Positions 8,463 through 17,682 of a stretch of 64,000 nucleotides of DNA are shown here, piece by piece. The position numbers and the translations under genes were made by a program. The stretch comes from Brevibacillus_D fluminis_A (GTDB lineage: Bacteria > Bacillota > Bacilli > Brevibacillales > Brevibacillaceae), in NCBI RefSeq assembly GCF_052072235.1, contig NZ_CM125436.1:3590001-3654000 (forward strand). Reading direction: 5' to 3'. The notes beneath the pieces were generated by a model, which searched no databases, was not told the origin of the DNA, and worked only from the letters and a program-made list of their open reading frames with translations. Numbering within the stretch: the stretch's first letter is position 1; the number at the start of each line of letters is the position of its first letter.

Positions 8463-10040
8463 TCAGGCGAGATTCGTCACTTCCGCAGCCGCTTTGAGCG
8501 TGCCCGCCGCTTTCACGCGGATTCGCGTCGCGTTCCCCAAATAGGACAGCGGGATGTCCTCGAACTCGACGATTTCAACGGTGGACTCCTCCGCTCCCGC
8601 CGCGATTGCCTCGTCGATCGCCATGCGCTTGGCCGCCTCGACCGTTTTTTCGCGATCCATCTCATCGAGCGAGAAGACGCGATCGATTTGGCCGCTGATC
8701 TGGGCAATCGCCGCACCGATGGCGTTCGCGACCCCGAAGTTTTCCGGACGGATGACGGCCGATGCGCCTTGCAGCTCATCCGGCAGCAGGACGCTGCCAC
8801 CGCCGACCAAAATGATCGGTACAGGCTCGGCGCTCGTTTTCATCTTGTCGATCGCTTCCTCGGCCATTTCGACCAGTCGAGTGTAGACGTTTTCCAGCAG
8901 CTGGTGATCCAGATGCGCGACCAGGCTTGCATCGCCCAGGTCCGCTTTACCGAGCGCGATGATGACATCGGTCGTGGTCAATGTGTCGCCGCCGAACGCA
9001 AGCCCTTTTTCCGGCAGCTGATAGCCGACGCTGTCCGGTCCGATCGTGAAGCTGCCATCGTCCTGAATGCGCACGATCGTGCCGCCCCCGAGCCCGATGG
9101 AAATCAAATCGGGCATGCGGAAATTGGTGCGCGCACCGCCGATCTCGACGGCGAGGGAAGATTCGCGCGGGAACGAGTTGACGAGCACGCCGATGTCTGT
9201 CGTCGTTCCTCCGACGTCGACGACCAGCGCGTTGGCCAAGCCGGACAGGTAGGAGGCGCCGCGGATGCTGTTCGTCGGGCCGCAGCCGATGGTGAGGATC
9301 GGGTATTTCACGGCATACTCGATGCTCATCAGCGTGCCGTCATTTTGCCCGAAAAAGACGCGGGCGTTGACCTGCTCCGCTTTCAGCGCCTCGATGAAGC
9401 CATAGGCTGTCGTTTTCGCCACATTCACGATCGCTGCGTTCAAAATCGTGGCGTTTTCCCGTTCGAGCAGACCGACGCTGCCGATCTCATAGGAGAGCGA
9501 AAGCGGAATCTCGTCGCCCAGCACCTCGCGCAAAATTTCGGCTGCGCGCAGCTCGTGGTCTTTGGACACCGGCGAAAAGACGGACGCAATGGCGATGGAG
9601 TCGACCTTGCCGTTGAGTTCTTCGGCGATTCGGTACAATTCCGCCTCGTCCAAACGCGTGAGTTCCCGGCCATCGAACTCGTGACCGCCGCGCACGATGT
9701 AAACGCGCTGCCCCAGCTGCTTTCGCAAATCATCAGGCACGCCGACCAGCGGCTTGATCGCCATCGTCGCAGGAGCGCCGATGCGAATGACCGCGATGTT
9801 GTTGAGCCGTTTGCGCTCCACGATCGCATTGGTACAGTGTGTCGTCCCGAGCATCGCATAGGCGATCTGGTCGCGCGGCACCCCTGACCGGGCAATCACC
9901 TCGCGCATCGCCGCATAGATGCCTGAGCTGACATCGCTGGTTGTCGATGTTTTGGTTTGCGCCAGCACGCGGTACTCCGCATCCAAAAGGACGGCGTCGG
10001 TATGCGTGCCGCCTACGTCAATTCCAATCCGGTACTTCAT
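8463..10040 (-). CDS. Hydantoinase/oxoprolinase family protein (HyuA-like), intact ATPase motifs
   Basis: A 525-residue member of the ATP-dependent hydantoinase A/oxoprolinase family of cytoplasmic enzymes that open cyclic amide rings. The actin-fold phosphate motif GIDVGGTHTD is at residues 5-14 and the second, DVGGTTTD, at 275-282. GPTNSIRGAS at about 254-263 is also conserved. The ATG at 10040 overlaps the stop of the DUF917 gene (ATGA), indicating translational coupling; an in-frame ATG at 10157 would sit inside that gene. The DUF917 partner is typical for this family. The ring substrate is unknown. Confidence 0.88.
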   Translation of the reverse strand: MKYRIGIDVGGTHTDAVLLDAEYRVLAQTKTSTTSDVSSGIYAAMREVIARSGVPRDQIAYAMLGTTHCTNAIVERKRLNNIAVIRIGAPATMAIKPLVGVPDDLRKQLGQRVYIVRGGHEFDGRELTRLDEAELYRIAEELNGKVDSIAIASVFSPVSKDHELRAAEILREVLGDEIPLSLSYEIGSVGLLERENATILNAAIVNVAKTTAYGFIEALKAEQVNARVFFGQNDGTLMSIEYAVKYPILTIGCGPTNSIRGASYLSGLANALVVDVGGTTTDIGVLVNSFPRESSLAVEIGGARTNFRMPDLISIGLGGGTIVRIQDDGSFTIGPDSVGYQLPEKGLAFGGDTLTTTDVIIALGKADLGDASLVAHLDHQLLENVYTRLVEMAEEAIDKMKTSAEPVPIILVGGGSVLLPDELQGASAVIRPENFGVANAIGAAIAQISGQIDRVFSLDEMDREKTVEAAKRMAIDEAIAAGAEESTVEIVEFEDIPLSYLGNATRIRVKAAGTLKAAAEVTNLA

Positions 10041-11134
10041 TTTGCCATAACCCCTTTCCCAATCAACTCTTCCACCGGCGTATAGGCTGCATCGTAACCG
10101 AAGTATTTCGGCCCGCATGTCGCCAAGCCTTTTTCCGTCCGCCATTTGGCATCGCATGGAATTCCGATGACGATGACGCGTGCGCCATAGCGCAAGCCTT
10201 CGGTCGTAATCGGCATGCCGGTTTCCGAATCCAGCACCGCAATCAGGTCAGGCGTCACACACAGCACCCGATCGCCGCTTTTGGCGAGCAGATGCTCGTT
10301 TTGGAAAGACAGTTCCAGCTTCTGCTCCTTGTACGCCAAAATCCCTTCCAGCTGCGCGGTTCCACGCGCAAAGCCGCCGACGGTTTTCCGGTTGACATCC
10401 GCCACTTTTCCGCAAAACAGCTCATAGCCTTTCGTAAGCTTCAGCACTTCCTCGACAGGATTGAGGTTGTTTTCCTTTGACAGTCGAAGCGCACGGCCGA
10501 TTTCCTCTTCCAGCGTCAAAATATGATGAACGCCGCTTTCTTTCAGGTTTCGACCGTACATCGGATAAATCGCGCACGTTGCCGATCCGCCTTTTTGTAC
10601 CGTGACGCTTCGGGCGATCCGTTCGGTCCAGGTGTTGTCGATCGTATCCATCAGCGTGATGTTGCCTTTTTCATCGGCGAGCACCATCGGCGTCGCCGAG
10701 ATGCCGTCCAGATAAAAAGTCGTCATCTGCAGCTCGGGGAAGGCGCGGCCCATGCCGTCCACATCGACAACCGGCAGCCCCAGCTTGGCGGCAAGCGCCA
10801 GCGGCAGCATCGAATTGATTCCGCCCGCTTCGATCGGATAGGTGGCGAACACGTCCTTGCCCATGTATTTGCCCAATGCGGCGAACGTTTGCGTAATTTC
10901 TTCGCCGCTCGGAATTTTTTCGACCAATACGGTGGGAGCCCCCATCCCGCCGGATGCGACAACAAGCGCATCGTCCGGCACTTCGTCGACCGACAGCAAT
11001 GTAATCGGTCCGAACTCTTCGACGGCCTGCAGCGCCATGAGCTTCCCGATGTACGGATCGCCGCCGCCTCCTGTCCCCAGCAGGGCTGCGCCGACCGCAA
11101 TGTCTTCGATTTCTTGCTTCCCGATTTTTCTCAC
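10037..11134 (-). CDS. DUF917-family protein (HyuA partner), copy 1
   Basis: A 365-residue DUF917 protein; this family accompanies HyuA-like proteins and has been linked to S-methyl-thiohydantoin processing. Visible conserved blocks are LLGTGGGGDP near the N-terminus, SGGMGAPTV and DVDGMGRAFPELQM. The GTG at 11134 is chosen because AAAAGGAG stands eight bases before it; an ATG at 11158 directly after the upstream stop codon has no site. Its 3' end overlaps the hydantoinase gene by four bases. It belongs to the operon permease, DUF917, HyuA, aldolase. Confidence 0.85.
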   Translation of the reverse strand: MRKIGKQEIEDIAVGAALLGTGGGGDPYIGKLMALQAVEEFGPITLLSVDEVPDDALVVASGGMGAPTVLVEKIPSGEEITQTFAALGKYMGKDVFATYPIEAGGINSMLPLALAAKLGLPVVDVDGMGRAFPELQMTTFYLDGISATPMVLADEKGNITLMDTIDNTWTERIARSVTVQKGGSATCAIYPMYGRNLKESGVHHILTLEEEIGRALRLSKENNLNPVEEVLKLTKGYELFCGKVADVNRKTVGGFARGTAQLEGILAYKEQKLELSFQNEHLLAKSGDRVLCVTPDLIAVLDSETGMPITTEGLRYGARVIVIGIPCDAKWRTEKGLATCGPKYFGYDAAYTPVEELIGKGVMAK

Positions 11135-11159
11135 GTTTCTCGCTCCTTTTGCTTCCATG

Positions 11160-12482
11160 TTAGCTTGCTTGATCCATGTACGCCTGCTTCAGCTTCTGAT
11201 CGAGCGACGCGCCGAACAGCTTCATGCCCACATAGTAGACGATGGCGCTTATGAGTAGCGAATTGATCGATGGAATGCCCCATTCCACGATGTACCCGGT
11301 GGCGAATCCAAGCGCCCAGGCGACGAGTGCCACCGGATTGATCGATTCACATACCGCCGGCAGCTCACCGTTTTTCCGGCTTTCATCCAGCATGTTTCTG
11401 CTTCGCTTCAAAACGAAATAATCGATAACCATCACCCCACCGATCGGCGGCACCCATATGCCGATGAAAACGAGGAAATTCACAAATTGATCTAATATTC
11501 CCAAAACAGACAGGATGGTGCCGAGCACGCCGACAATCAGCGTGATTACACCGCGATTGACTTTTTTGCCAAAAAGGGAATCGATGATATTGGTTATTCC
11601 CAATGAAGCCGAGTATAAATTGATGTCATTAATTTTGACCGTTGCAAAAATGACGGTAGCTGCGCCGAGCACGCCGGACGTCTGCAGCGCGATCGTAACG
11701 ACGTCGCTGCTTTTGACGGCGTGCGCCATCAGGACGGCGATCAGATTGATGATGATTTCCCCTACGATAATGGAGATGAGCGTGGACCAGACGACATCTT
11801 TGTTATTCCGACAGTAGCGCGTCATATCTGGCGTGAGGATCGCGCCAATCATGAAGCTGCCGGCCACCATCGTGGCGCCCATGCCAAGCGTCATCGGCGG
11901 TCCTGGCGGTGCGGACGCGATCAAGTCGGTGAGCGATTGGCTTTCAAAAACATGATAGATTCCGTATGCGACGGCCAGTAAAAACCCGGGAACAGCGATT
12001 TTGGCGGTGATTCCGAGCCACTTGAAGCCGAAAATCACGATCGCCGTGACGAACAGCCCGGTCAGCGTCGCCGCCAGCGGAAAGCCGAGCGCGCCGTTCA
12101 GCGCATCGTTCAGTCCTTTGGCGAATACCGAGTTTTGCACCCCGAACCACCCGAGTGTGCCGACGACAATCACAAAGCTGATCATGCTCGAGCCATATTT
12201 GCCGAATCCGGTCCACCGCGTCAGCAAGCTGGTCGACAATCCCTCGCGCGCGCCTGCGAATCCGATGAACAGCGTGATCACTTCCAGCAAAATCAATCCC
12301 AGCAAGCTGGCCAGCGCCGCATCCCAAAAGCTCATGCCATAACCGAGAAATGCCCCCAAAATAAATTGGCTAAGAGAAGTAAAAGACCCGATTCGAATCA
12401 CCAAAATCTCCCACATCGACACTCTCGCCTCTGCAGGGACCCTGCCGAGCGAGTAATCGTCTGCCATTGAATGACCTGCCAT
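11160..12482 (-). CDS. NCS1-family permease (CodB-like)
   Basis: A 440-residue membrane protein with about twelve hydrophobic segments, resembling cytosine and allantoin permeases of the nucleobase:cation symporter-1 family. It should import a nitrogen heterocycle. Family features visible are the N-terminal VPAEARVSMWE stretch, GAILTPDMTRYCRN in the middle and the WVPPIGGVMVIDYF block. The start follows AAAGGGGGCGG. It is the first gene of the minus-strand operon driven by the sigma-54 promoter at 12604-12619. The transported compound is presumably the ring substrate of the HyuA/DUF917 enzymes. Confidence 0.88.
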   Translation of the reverse strand: MAGHSMADDYSLGRVPAEARVSMWEILVIRIGSFTSLSQFILGAFLGYGMSFWDAALASLLGLILLEVITLFIGFAGAREGLSTSLLTRWTGFGKYGSSMISFVIVVGTLGWFGVQNSVFAKGLNDALNGALGFPLAATLTGLFVTAIVIFGFKWLGITAKIAVPGFLLAVAYGIYHVFESQSLTDLIASAPPGPPMTLGMGATMVAGSFMIGAILTPDMTRYCRNNKDVVWSTLISIIVGEIIINLIAVLMAHAVKSSDVVTIALQTSGVLGAATVIFATVKINDINLYSASLGITNIIDSLFGKKVNRGVITLIVGVLGTILSVLGILDQFVNFLVFIGIWVPPIGGVMVIDYFVLKRSRNMLDESRKNGELPAVCESINPVALVAWALGFATGYIVEWGIPSINSLLISAIVYYVGMKLFGASLDQKLKQAYMDQAS

Positions 12483-12603
12483 GTGTAACCGCCCCCTTTT
12501 TCTTCACTCTTTCTTGCTGTGCGCTGGCTTTCACCCATGCCCCCGCAATTTGCCCATCAATCCGGGAAAGCCACCTCCCATCGTTTTCACACACTCTAGA
12601 AAA

Positions 12604-12619
12604 AGCAACTATTGTGCCA
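12604..12619 (-). promoter_or_regulatory. Sigma-54 (-24/-12) promoter
   Basis: On the minus strand the sequence TGGCACAATAGTTGCT matches the consensus TGGCAC-N5-TTGC perfectly. It lies 122 bp before the permease start and points toward it. The sigma-54 activator encoded at 15453-16874 is the obvious partner. Confidence 0.9.
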
Positions 12620-12698
12620 GCCTGAAATACGCATAAAATCGACTGAAAATAGCGATGATTTCTCAAATAACGGGCACAGGGCAAACCGTGCGCTTGTT

Positions 12699-12779
12699 TT
12701 TCGCACGCATTCATCCGGAGACATCCGCAAATAATCATTCGATATTTTCATATTTCGCAGTTTTTCTCCCGTTTTCGCA
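12699..12779 (-). promoter_or_regulatory. Possible activator (enhancer) sites upstream of the sigma-54 promoter
   Basis: TTTCGCA occurs three times, at 12699-12705, 12753-12759 and 12773-12779 (TGCGAAA on the minus strand). The copies are 54 and 20 bp apart, close to whole helical turns, and lie about 80-170 bp upstream of the -24/-12 element where activator binding sites are usual. Assignment is by position and repetition only. Confidence 0.4.
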
Positions 12780-12816
12780 AATTTCTCACACCAACTATCG
12801 TGAACATGGAGCTGAG

Positions 12817-12867
12817 AAAAAAAAGACGTGACCCAAGCAGCGCACGTCCGGCTGCTCGAATCACGTC
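12817..12867 (-). terminator. Terminator after the second hydantoinase gene
   Basis: GACGTGA at 12825-12831 pairs with TCACGTC at 12861-12867, with an inner AGCAGC/GCTGCT pairing. The minus strand continues into eight T residues (A-run 12817-12824). Confidence 0.85.
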
Positions 12868-12899
12868 CTCCTGCTCATTTCTTTCGCAAGCTGCAACAA

Positions 12900-14276
12900 C
12901 TACAGCAATGCGTCTCCGATCGCTTTCACACGCACACGTACCGCTTTGCTTGGCATGTAGGAAAGCGGGATGATTTCAGCGGTTTGCACGAACACGGTCT
13001 GCGGGTCTGCTCCCTCTCTCACCGCACTGTGAATCGCCTCCTGCTTCGCCAAGTCCATCGTCTCCTCCCGGCTCATTTCCTCCAGCCAAAAAATGCGGTC
13101 CACCCTGCCGCTGATCGGCGCCATGCACGCCCCGACGGTGCTGGCAAGCGGAAAGTGTTGCGGATGGAGCACATCGACCCATGGGTATTTGTACGCAGCC
13201 GCGATTCGTTCGCTCTCCTCCCCGACGAAAACGATCGGATACGGATCAAAGCGAGGCTGAAACCGCTGGATCGCCTGATGAATCTCCTCCAGCCATTCAT
13301 CGCGCACCATATGCCCTGATGATGGAAACCGGACCTCGATCACATCGGGCATCTGCAAATTGACGCGCACGCCCGCAATGGTTTGATTCCGCCGCTTCTC
13401 CTTGGGAAATCCGCCTTCCACCAGCCCGATGCGCGCCGCGTCATTCGCGACGTCGACGATCACACAGTCTTGAAGTCGCGCGAGCAAGGAGGCTCCCCGG
13501 AAGCAATTGGAGATGTGCGAGCCAAACGTGCGGATCGGATGGCTCAGCACCGCGTCATACGAAAGGAGCGAACCGTCATTTTGCGTGAAAAAAAGTTTCG
13601 CCTGGATGTGAAAGCGGTCAATCTGCTCTTTCACGCCCGCAAGCGACGCCTGGATCAGCCTGGTTAATGACGCATTCAAAATCGCGGCGTTCTCCCGTTC
13701 CAGAAAACCGAGGCTGCCAAGCTCATGCGACATGGTAATCGGACATGCTTCGCCCGCCGCCTCGCGAATCCAGCTTGCCACCTGCGCCTCGTGATCTTGT
13801 GCAAGCGGAGAAAACGTGCCCGTGATCGCAAACGACTCGACACCGCGTTCGCGGCAGGTGCGCACATACCGCTTGAACTCATCTTGTTGCCATTCCAGCT
13901 CATGTGCTCTCCCGTCAATCTCATGGCCGCCGTACAAAAAATATTCATCCACCGCAATCGCGCTGCGCACCCGGCCTACACAGCCGTACAGGGGCGGGAT
14001 CGTGCTGCGCGCTTGCCCGATCCGGATGGCGGCTACTTTCGCCAGCCGCTTGCCTGCCAAAAGCGCCTCGCCAAAAAAATCGGTGCCGATGATGATTTTT
14101 TCGATAGGTACATTGTTGCCCCCGCCCACGCCCACCATCCGCTCCAGCACGCGCGCAAGTCCTGCAACAAGTCCGGTGGTGACAGGCTCCTTCGCAATCG
14201 CCGCGATCCGATCCTGCGCGTCCATCAAAATGCCTGTCGTTTGCATCCTGCCCGCATCAATTCCCAGTCGATACAT
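12900..14276 (-). CDS. Hydantoinase/oxoprolinase family paralogue with degenerate ATP motifs
   Basis: A 458-residue paralogue of the HyuA-like protein at 8463-10040; long stretches align without gaps (for example GSLGFLERENAAILNAS). At exactly the two phosphate-binding positions it differs: residues 5-14 read GIDAGRMQTT instead of GIDVGGTHTD, and 275-282 read DVANDAAR instead of DVGGTTTD. It may therefore be a regulatory or structural subunit rather than an ATPase. The ATG at 14276 is seven bases after the GGAGGTGA that overlaps the upstream stop codon. It is followed by a strong terminator and preceded by the second DUF917 gene. Confidence 0.82.
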   Translation of the reverse strand: MYRLGIDAGRMQTTGILMDAQDRIAAIAKEPVTTGLVAGLARVLERMVGVGGGNNVPIEKIIIGTDFFGEALLAGKRLAKVAAIRIGQARSTIPPLYGCVGRVRSAIAVDEYFLYGGHEIDGRAHELEWQQDEFKRYVRTCRERGVESFAITGTFSPLAQDHEAQVASWIREAAGEACPITMSHELGSLGFLERENAAILNASLTRLIQASLAGVKEQIDRFHIQAKLFFTQNDGSLLSYDAVLSHPIRTFGSHISNCFRGASLLARLQDCVIVDVANDAARIGLVEGGFPKEKRRNQTIAGVRVNLQMPDVIEVRFPSSGHMVRDEWLEEIHQAIQRFQPRFDPYPIVFVGEESERIAAAYKYPWVDVLHPQHFPLASTVGACMAPISGRVDRIFWLEEMSREETMDLAKQEAIHSAVREGADPQTVFVQTAEIIPLSYMPSKAVRVRVKAIGDALL

Positions 14277-14283
14277 GCTGCGC

Positions 14284-15405
14284 TCACCTCCAGTCTCCGG
14301 CTTCCGCAACCAGCTGCTCCACAGGCATATACGTATCGCTCACGCCAAAATTCCAAGGCCCCACCACATCCAGCATCTTGGGATGCCGCAAAAGCACGGG
14401 GGCGGGAATGGCGATCAGCCATACTTTCATGTGAAGCTCCAGCTCCTCGATCAAAAGCGGTCGCCCGCTGTCGGCATCAAGCACACAAATCAAATCCGGC
14501 ACCATGGCGACGGCCCGTTTCCCTTCCTTCGCCAGCAAATATTCGCTTTGGAATTGCACCTCAATCTGCTCGCTGTGATGAAAGCCCGTCCCTTCGATCA
14601 CCAGCTCTCCCCGCATGAAGTCGTCCTGCAAGTAGCGCTGCAGCTCCACGATCTTTCCTTCCGTCAGCTTGTGCGGTTTGCCGTAGATGGAGTTTTGCAG
14701 GACACCCGAAAGGTTCGCAACTACGCGATGCACGTCCGCGCCTGCCGCAATGACACTTTCACCGAGCCGCTTCGCAACGGTAAAGGTGTGATGAAGCGCC
14801 GCTTCCTGCATCATTGCCGCAGTCATCGGGACGCAGGCTGCCGCCACCGAACCGCCCATCTCCGGCAGGACATAGCGCGCTGCCTTTTCGATTTCATTGT
14901 TGGACGATCCGCTGAAATAGCGCCACTCGTCTTCGTTGGAACAGATCACCAAAGGTACTGTGCTGGCCCCGAACGCATGATAGGTCGTCATTTGATACTG
15001 CGGGAACGCACGGCCCATTCCGTCGCAATCAATGAGCGGCAAGCTCATTTTGGCTGCGGTAACAACCGGTGCCATCGCATTGATACCGCCGATTTCAAGG
15101 CCCGCGATCGCCATCGCCTGAATGTGCCGTTCTCGCTCCAAAACGCGCATGGCGACCACCAATTCATCACCGGACATCATTTTTTCAAAGTGAATGGCAG
15201 GCGACCCCATGAGCCCGCTGCATACAATCCATGCATCATCCGGCAGATCAAAGGGCGATAGCAAGGGAACCGGCCCGTTTTCCCGAATCGCCTGCTTGGC
15301 CATGATTTGCAGCAGCGATGTATCGCCAGCACCGCCCGATCCGAGAAACATTGCGCCGCATGCCAAGGCATCTACGTCTTTTTCTTTCAGTTTGTGCTTC
15401 ATCAT
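14284..15405 (-). CDS. DUF917-family protein, copy 2
   Basis: A 373-residue DUF917 protein, paralogous to the one at 10037-11134. Conserved blocks include MFLGSGGAGD, LMGSPAIHFEK, GGINAMAP and DCDGMGRAFPQYQMTTY. It is paired with the degenerate hydantoinase-like gene downstream (seven-base gap) and follows the sigma-54 activator by 47 bp, so activator, DUF917 and hydantoinase-like gene probably form one unit. The start is the first of two ATG codons, after GGGATGAG. Its function is unknown beyond its family association. Confidence 0.83.
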   Translation of the reverse strand: MMKHKLKEKDVDALACGAMFLGSGGAGDTSLLQIMAKQAIRENGPVPLLSPFDLPDDAWIVCSGLMGSPAIHFEKMMSGDELVVAMRVLERERHIQAMAIAGLEIGGINAMAPVVTAAKMSLPLIDCDGMGRAFPQYQMTTYHAFGASTVPLVICSNEDEWRYFSGSSNNEIEKAARYVLPEMGGSVAAACVPMTAAMMQEAALHHTFTVAKRLGESVIAAGADVHRVVANLSGVLQNSIYGKPHKLTEGKIVELQRYLQDDFMRGELVIEGTGFHHSEQIEVQFQSEYLLAKEGKRAVAMVPDLICVLDADSGRPLLIEELELHMKVWLIAIPAPVLLRHPKMLDVVGPWNFGVSDTYMPVEQLVAEAGDWR

Positions 15406-15452
15406 GTGCTCATCCCAGCCTTTCCATGCGCGGATGCGGTCTGTTTTGCGCT

Positions 15453-16874
15453 TTATTTGCGGCCGTACTTGCTCAGGCGGCGATAGAGCGTCGCTACGCT
15501 CATCCCCAACGACTCCGCTGCTTTGCGCTTCCCTTCGGTGCTTTTGCCGAATCGTTGAATCGCCTCCACGATCAACTGCTCCTCGTCCTGGTCATTGCCG
15601 AGCTGTGCGACAGTCGCGGACGAAACTGTCAGATCATTCTGCTGATTTGCCGCATGCTCCGGCAAAGGGTCAGCCGGCACGCCTGCGGCTTCCTTGCTTG
15701 TCCAAAACTCCCGGATCGAAGCAGGCAAGCTGTTGATCGTCACCAAATCGCCGATTTCCAGATTCACGATATATTCCAGCGAGTTTTCAAGCTCGCGTAT
15801 GTTGCCTGGCCACTGATACGCCATCAGGCATTTCATCGCCTGCGTGGAAAAGCGCTTCGGCTCCCTGCCCAGTTTTTCGCCAAACGATTTCATGTAATAT
15901 TGGATCAGGTCGTACAAATCTTCCTTGCGCTCGCGCAGCGGCGGGATGTAGAACGGAATCACATTCAAGCGATAAAACAAATCTTCGCGAAACTGGCCGC
16001 TCGCGATCATTCCTTCCAAATCTTTGTGTGTCGCCGCGATCAGCCGCACATCGACCGGAATGCTTTCCGAGCCGCCTACCCGCTCGATCCGTCGCTCTTG
16101 AAAGACGCGGAGGAGCTTGGCCTGCAAATAATGCGGCATATCTCCGATTTCATCGAGGAACAGCGTGCCATTCAGCGCCAGCTCGAATCGTCCCGGCTTT
16201 CCGCCTTTTTTCGCGCCGGTAAAAGCCCCTTCCTCATAGCCGAACAGCTCGCTTTCCAATAGCGCTTCCGGTATGGCGGCACAGTTAATGGCGACAAACG
16301 GCCCTTCCCGCCTTGCGCTGCTCGCATGGATCGATTGGGCCAGCACCTCTTTGCCTGTGCCGCTCTCCCCGCGGATCAGCACGGTCGACTGGCTGTTGGC
16401 GATCTTTTTCGCTTTTTCCTTCAAGCCTGCGATCGCCGGACTGTTGCCCCGAATATCCGCAAACGTGTAGCGCGTTGTATATTTTCGCGTTTTCTCATGC
16501 TCCGTCTCGACCGTCTGGCTGGTAAACTGGAGAATCGCCCCTTCCACCTGCCGATCGATGATCAGCGGGTCCAGCCGGCAGGCATACGGGTGCCGTTTGC
16601 CCCCATGATCAAGCAGATCGACGGAACAATCGCGCAACGGCTTTCCGCGCTTTACACAGTCCAGCAGCTTCGGTGTATCGATGAGCGCAGGCAGCTTTTG
16701 GTTGAGCAGCACCACAAGCGACCGTCCCCACACATTCTCAGCGGCAGGATTGGCGTGCAGCACCTGTCCAACCGCGTCGACAACGAGAACAGGCACTGTG
16801 ATCAATGCCAGCAGCCCTTCCACTTCCTTGCGCAGCAGTTTTCGATTTTTGTCCGCCTGATCATTTTTCTGCAT
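15453..16874 (-). CDS. Sigma-54-dependent transcriptional activator with PAS domain
   Basis: A 473-residue enhancer-binding protein. A PAS-like sensor covers about residues 20-120, followed by an AAA+ domain with Walker A GESGTGKE at 169-176, the sigma-54 contact loop GAFTGA at 216-221 and Walker B DEIGDM at 241-246. A Fis-type helix-turn-helix ends the protein (RKAAESLGMSVATLYRRLSK). The ATG at 16874 follows GGGTGAG; one 15 bases upstream has no site. A TATAAT at 16908-16913 is a candidate -10 for its own promoter. It very likely activates the permease operon promoter at 12604. Confidence 0.92.
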   Translation of the reverse strand: MQKNDQADKNRKLLRKEVEGLLALITVPVLVVDAVGQVLHANPAAENVWGRSLVVLLNQKLPALIDTPKLLDCVKRGKPLRDCSVDLLDHGGKRHPYACRLDPLIIDRQVEGAILQFTSQTVETEHEKTRKYTTRYTFADIRGNSPAIAGLKEKAKKIANSQSTVLIRGESGTGKEVLAQSIHASSARREGPFVAINCAAIPEALLESELFGYEEGAFTGAKKGGKPGRFELALNGTLFLDEIGDMPHYLQAKLLRVFQERRIERVGGSESIPVDVRLIAATHKDLEGMIASGQFREDLFYRLNVIPFYIPPLRERKEDLYDLIQYYMKSFGEKLGREPKRFSTQAMKCLMAYQWPGNIRELENSLEYIVNLEIGDLVTINSLPASIREFWTSKEAAGVPADPLPEHAANQQNDLTVSSATVAQLGNDQDEEQLIVEAIQRFGKSTEGKRKAAESLGMSVATLYRRLSKYGRK

Positions 16875-17018
16875 CTGTCTCACCCGCATCGTCAGCTATT
16901 TTGGTCTATTATAACCGATTCTTTGAAGTTGGGGAGATGCGTTGCGTATCCGTGATCACGCGGTGGATTCATCGGGGTGTCAGATCGGATAATTAACCCG
17001 TATAAAAACGAATCCAAA

Positions 17019-17058
17019 CAAAACCCGCATTGGCTCACCGGGCTTAGATGCGGGTTTT
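17019..17058 (-). terminator. Terminator after the MoaF-like gene
   Basis: AAAACCCGCAT and ATGCGGGTTTT form an 11-bp stem around an 18-base loop, downstream of the minus-strand gene at 17145-17567. The 260 bp between that gene and the sigma-54 activator otherwise show no gene. Confidence 0.75.
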
Positions 17059-17144
17059 CGTTCTGTTGGATGATCGATGGAACTGTCATACAGCTTTCTG
17101 TCGAACGAAAGCACGGCCTGGGCGGGCAAACGGAGGCGTTGGGA

Positions 17145-17567
17145 TTACGCGGGGAAGCTGCCTAGTTCGGTTATGGTGCCGGAATGAAATAAACTTTTAC
17201 GAACATCCCCTGCATCATAGGTATAATGGGTATAGACTCGCATTCGATTAAAATCTGCAACTTGGCTGACCGTGTAGACTTCCTCCAGCCAATACATAAA
17301 GTATACGCGAGGCGCAATCTCCACGTAATCGAACGTATAGTAACCATTGAAACCTTTATGGGGTCCGGCAATCCCTACATCATGCCGATGAGTAGCGTCA
17401 AAGAACTGGATGATAAATACATTGCCGTCTTCGTAATCGTATCGAAAGGTTTTACCCGCATATACAGGGGGGAGATGGCGATATTGTACACTCTGAAAAT
17501 TCGGATGATACGGATAGGGAAGCGGCAAAAGATAGCCCCTATTGGGAAAATAAAACGGGTGATGCAT
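17145..17567 (-). CDS. Small protein, possibly MoaF/calycin-like
   Basis: A 140-residue protein rich in aromatic residues with alternating hydrophobic strands (FRYDYEDGNVFIIQFF, VYFMYWLEEVYTVSQV), which resembles the pattern of MoaF-related small beta-barrels. No catalytic motif is visible. The ATG at 17567 is decided by AAAGGAGGAG just upstream; the longer frame to 17684 has no site and crosses the divergent gene's leader. It is a single gene with its own terminator. Function is not known; the MoaF resemblance is weak. Confidence 0.6.
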   Translation of the reverse strand: MHHPFYFPNRGYLLPLPYPYHPNFQSVQYRHLPPVYAGKTFRYDYEDGNVFIIQFFDATHRHDVGIAGPHKGFNGYYTFDYVEIAPRVYFMYWLEEVYTVSQVADFNRMRVYTHYTYDAGDVRKSLFHSGTITELGSFPA

Positions 17568-17682
17568 ACACGACTCCTCCTTTCGTGAGCAGTATATGTA
17601 AAACACGGATGGATGCTCTGTTAGGTATGAGGAAAACGAATCTCTCTGAACAAACACGAACAAAAAGGAAGGAGATTGACCC

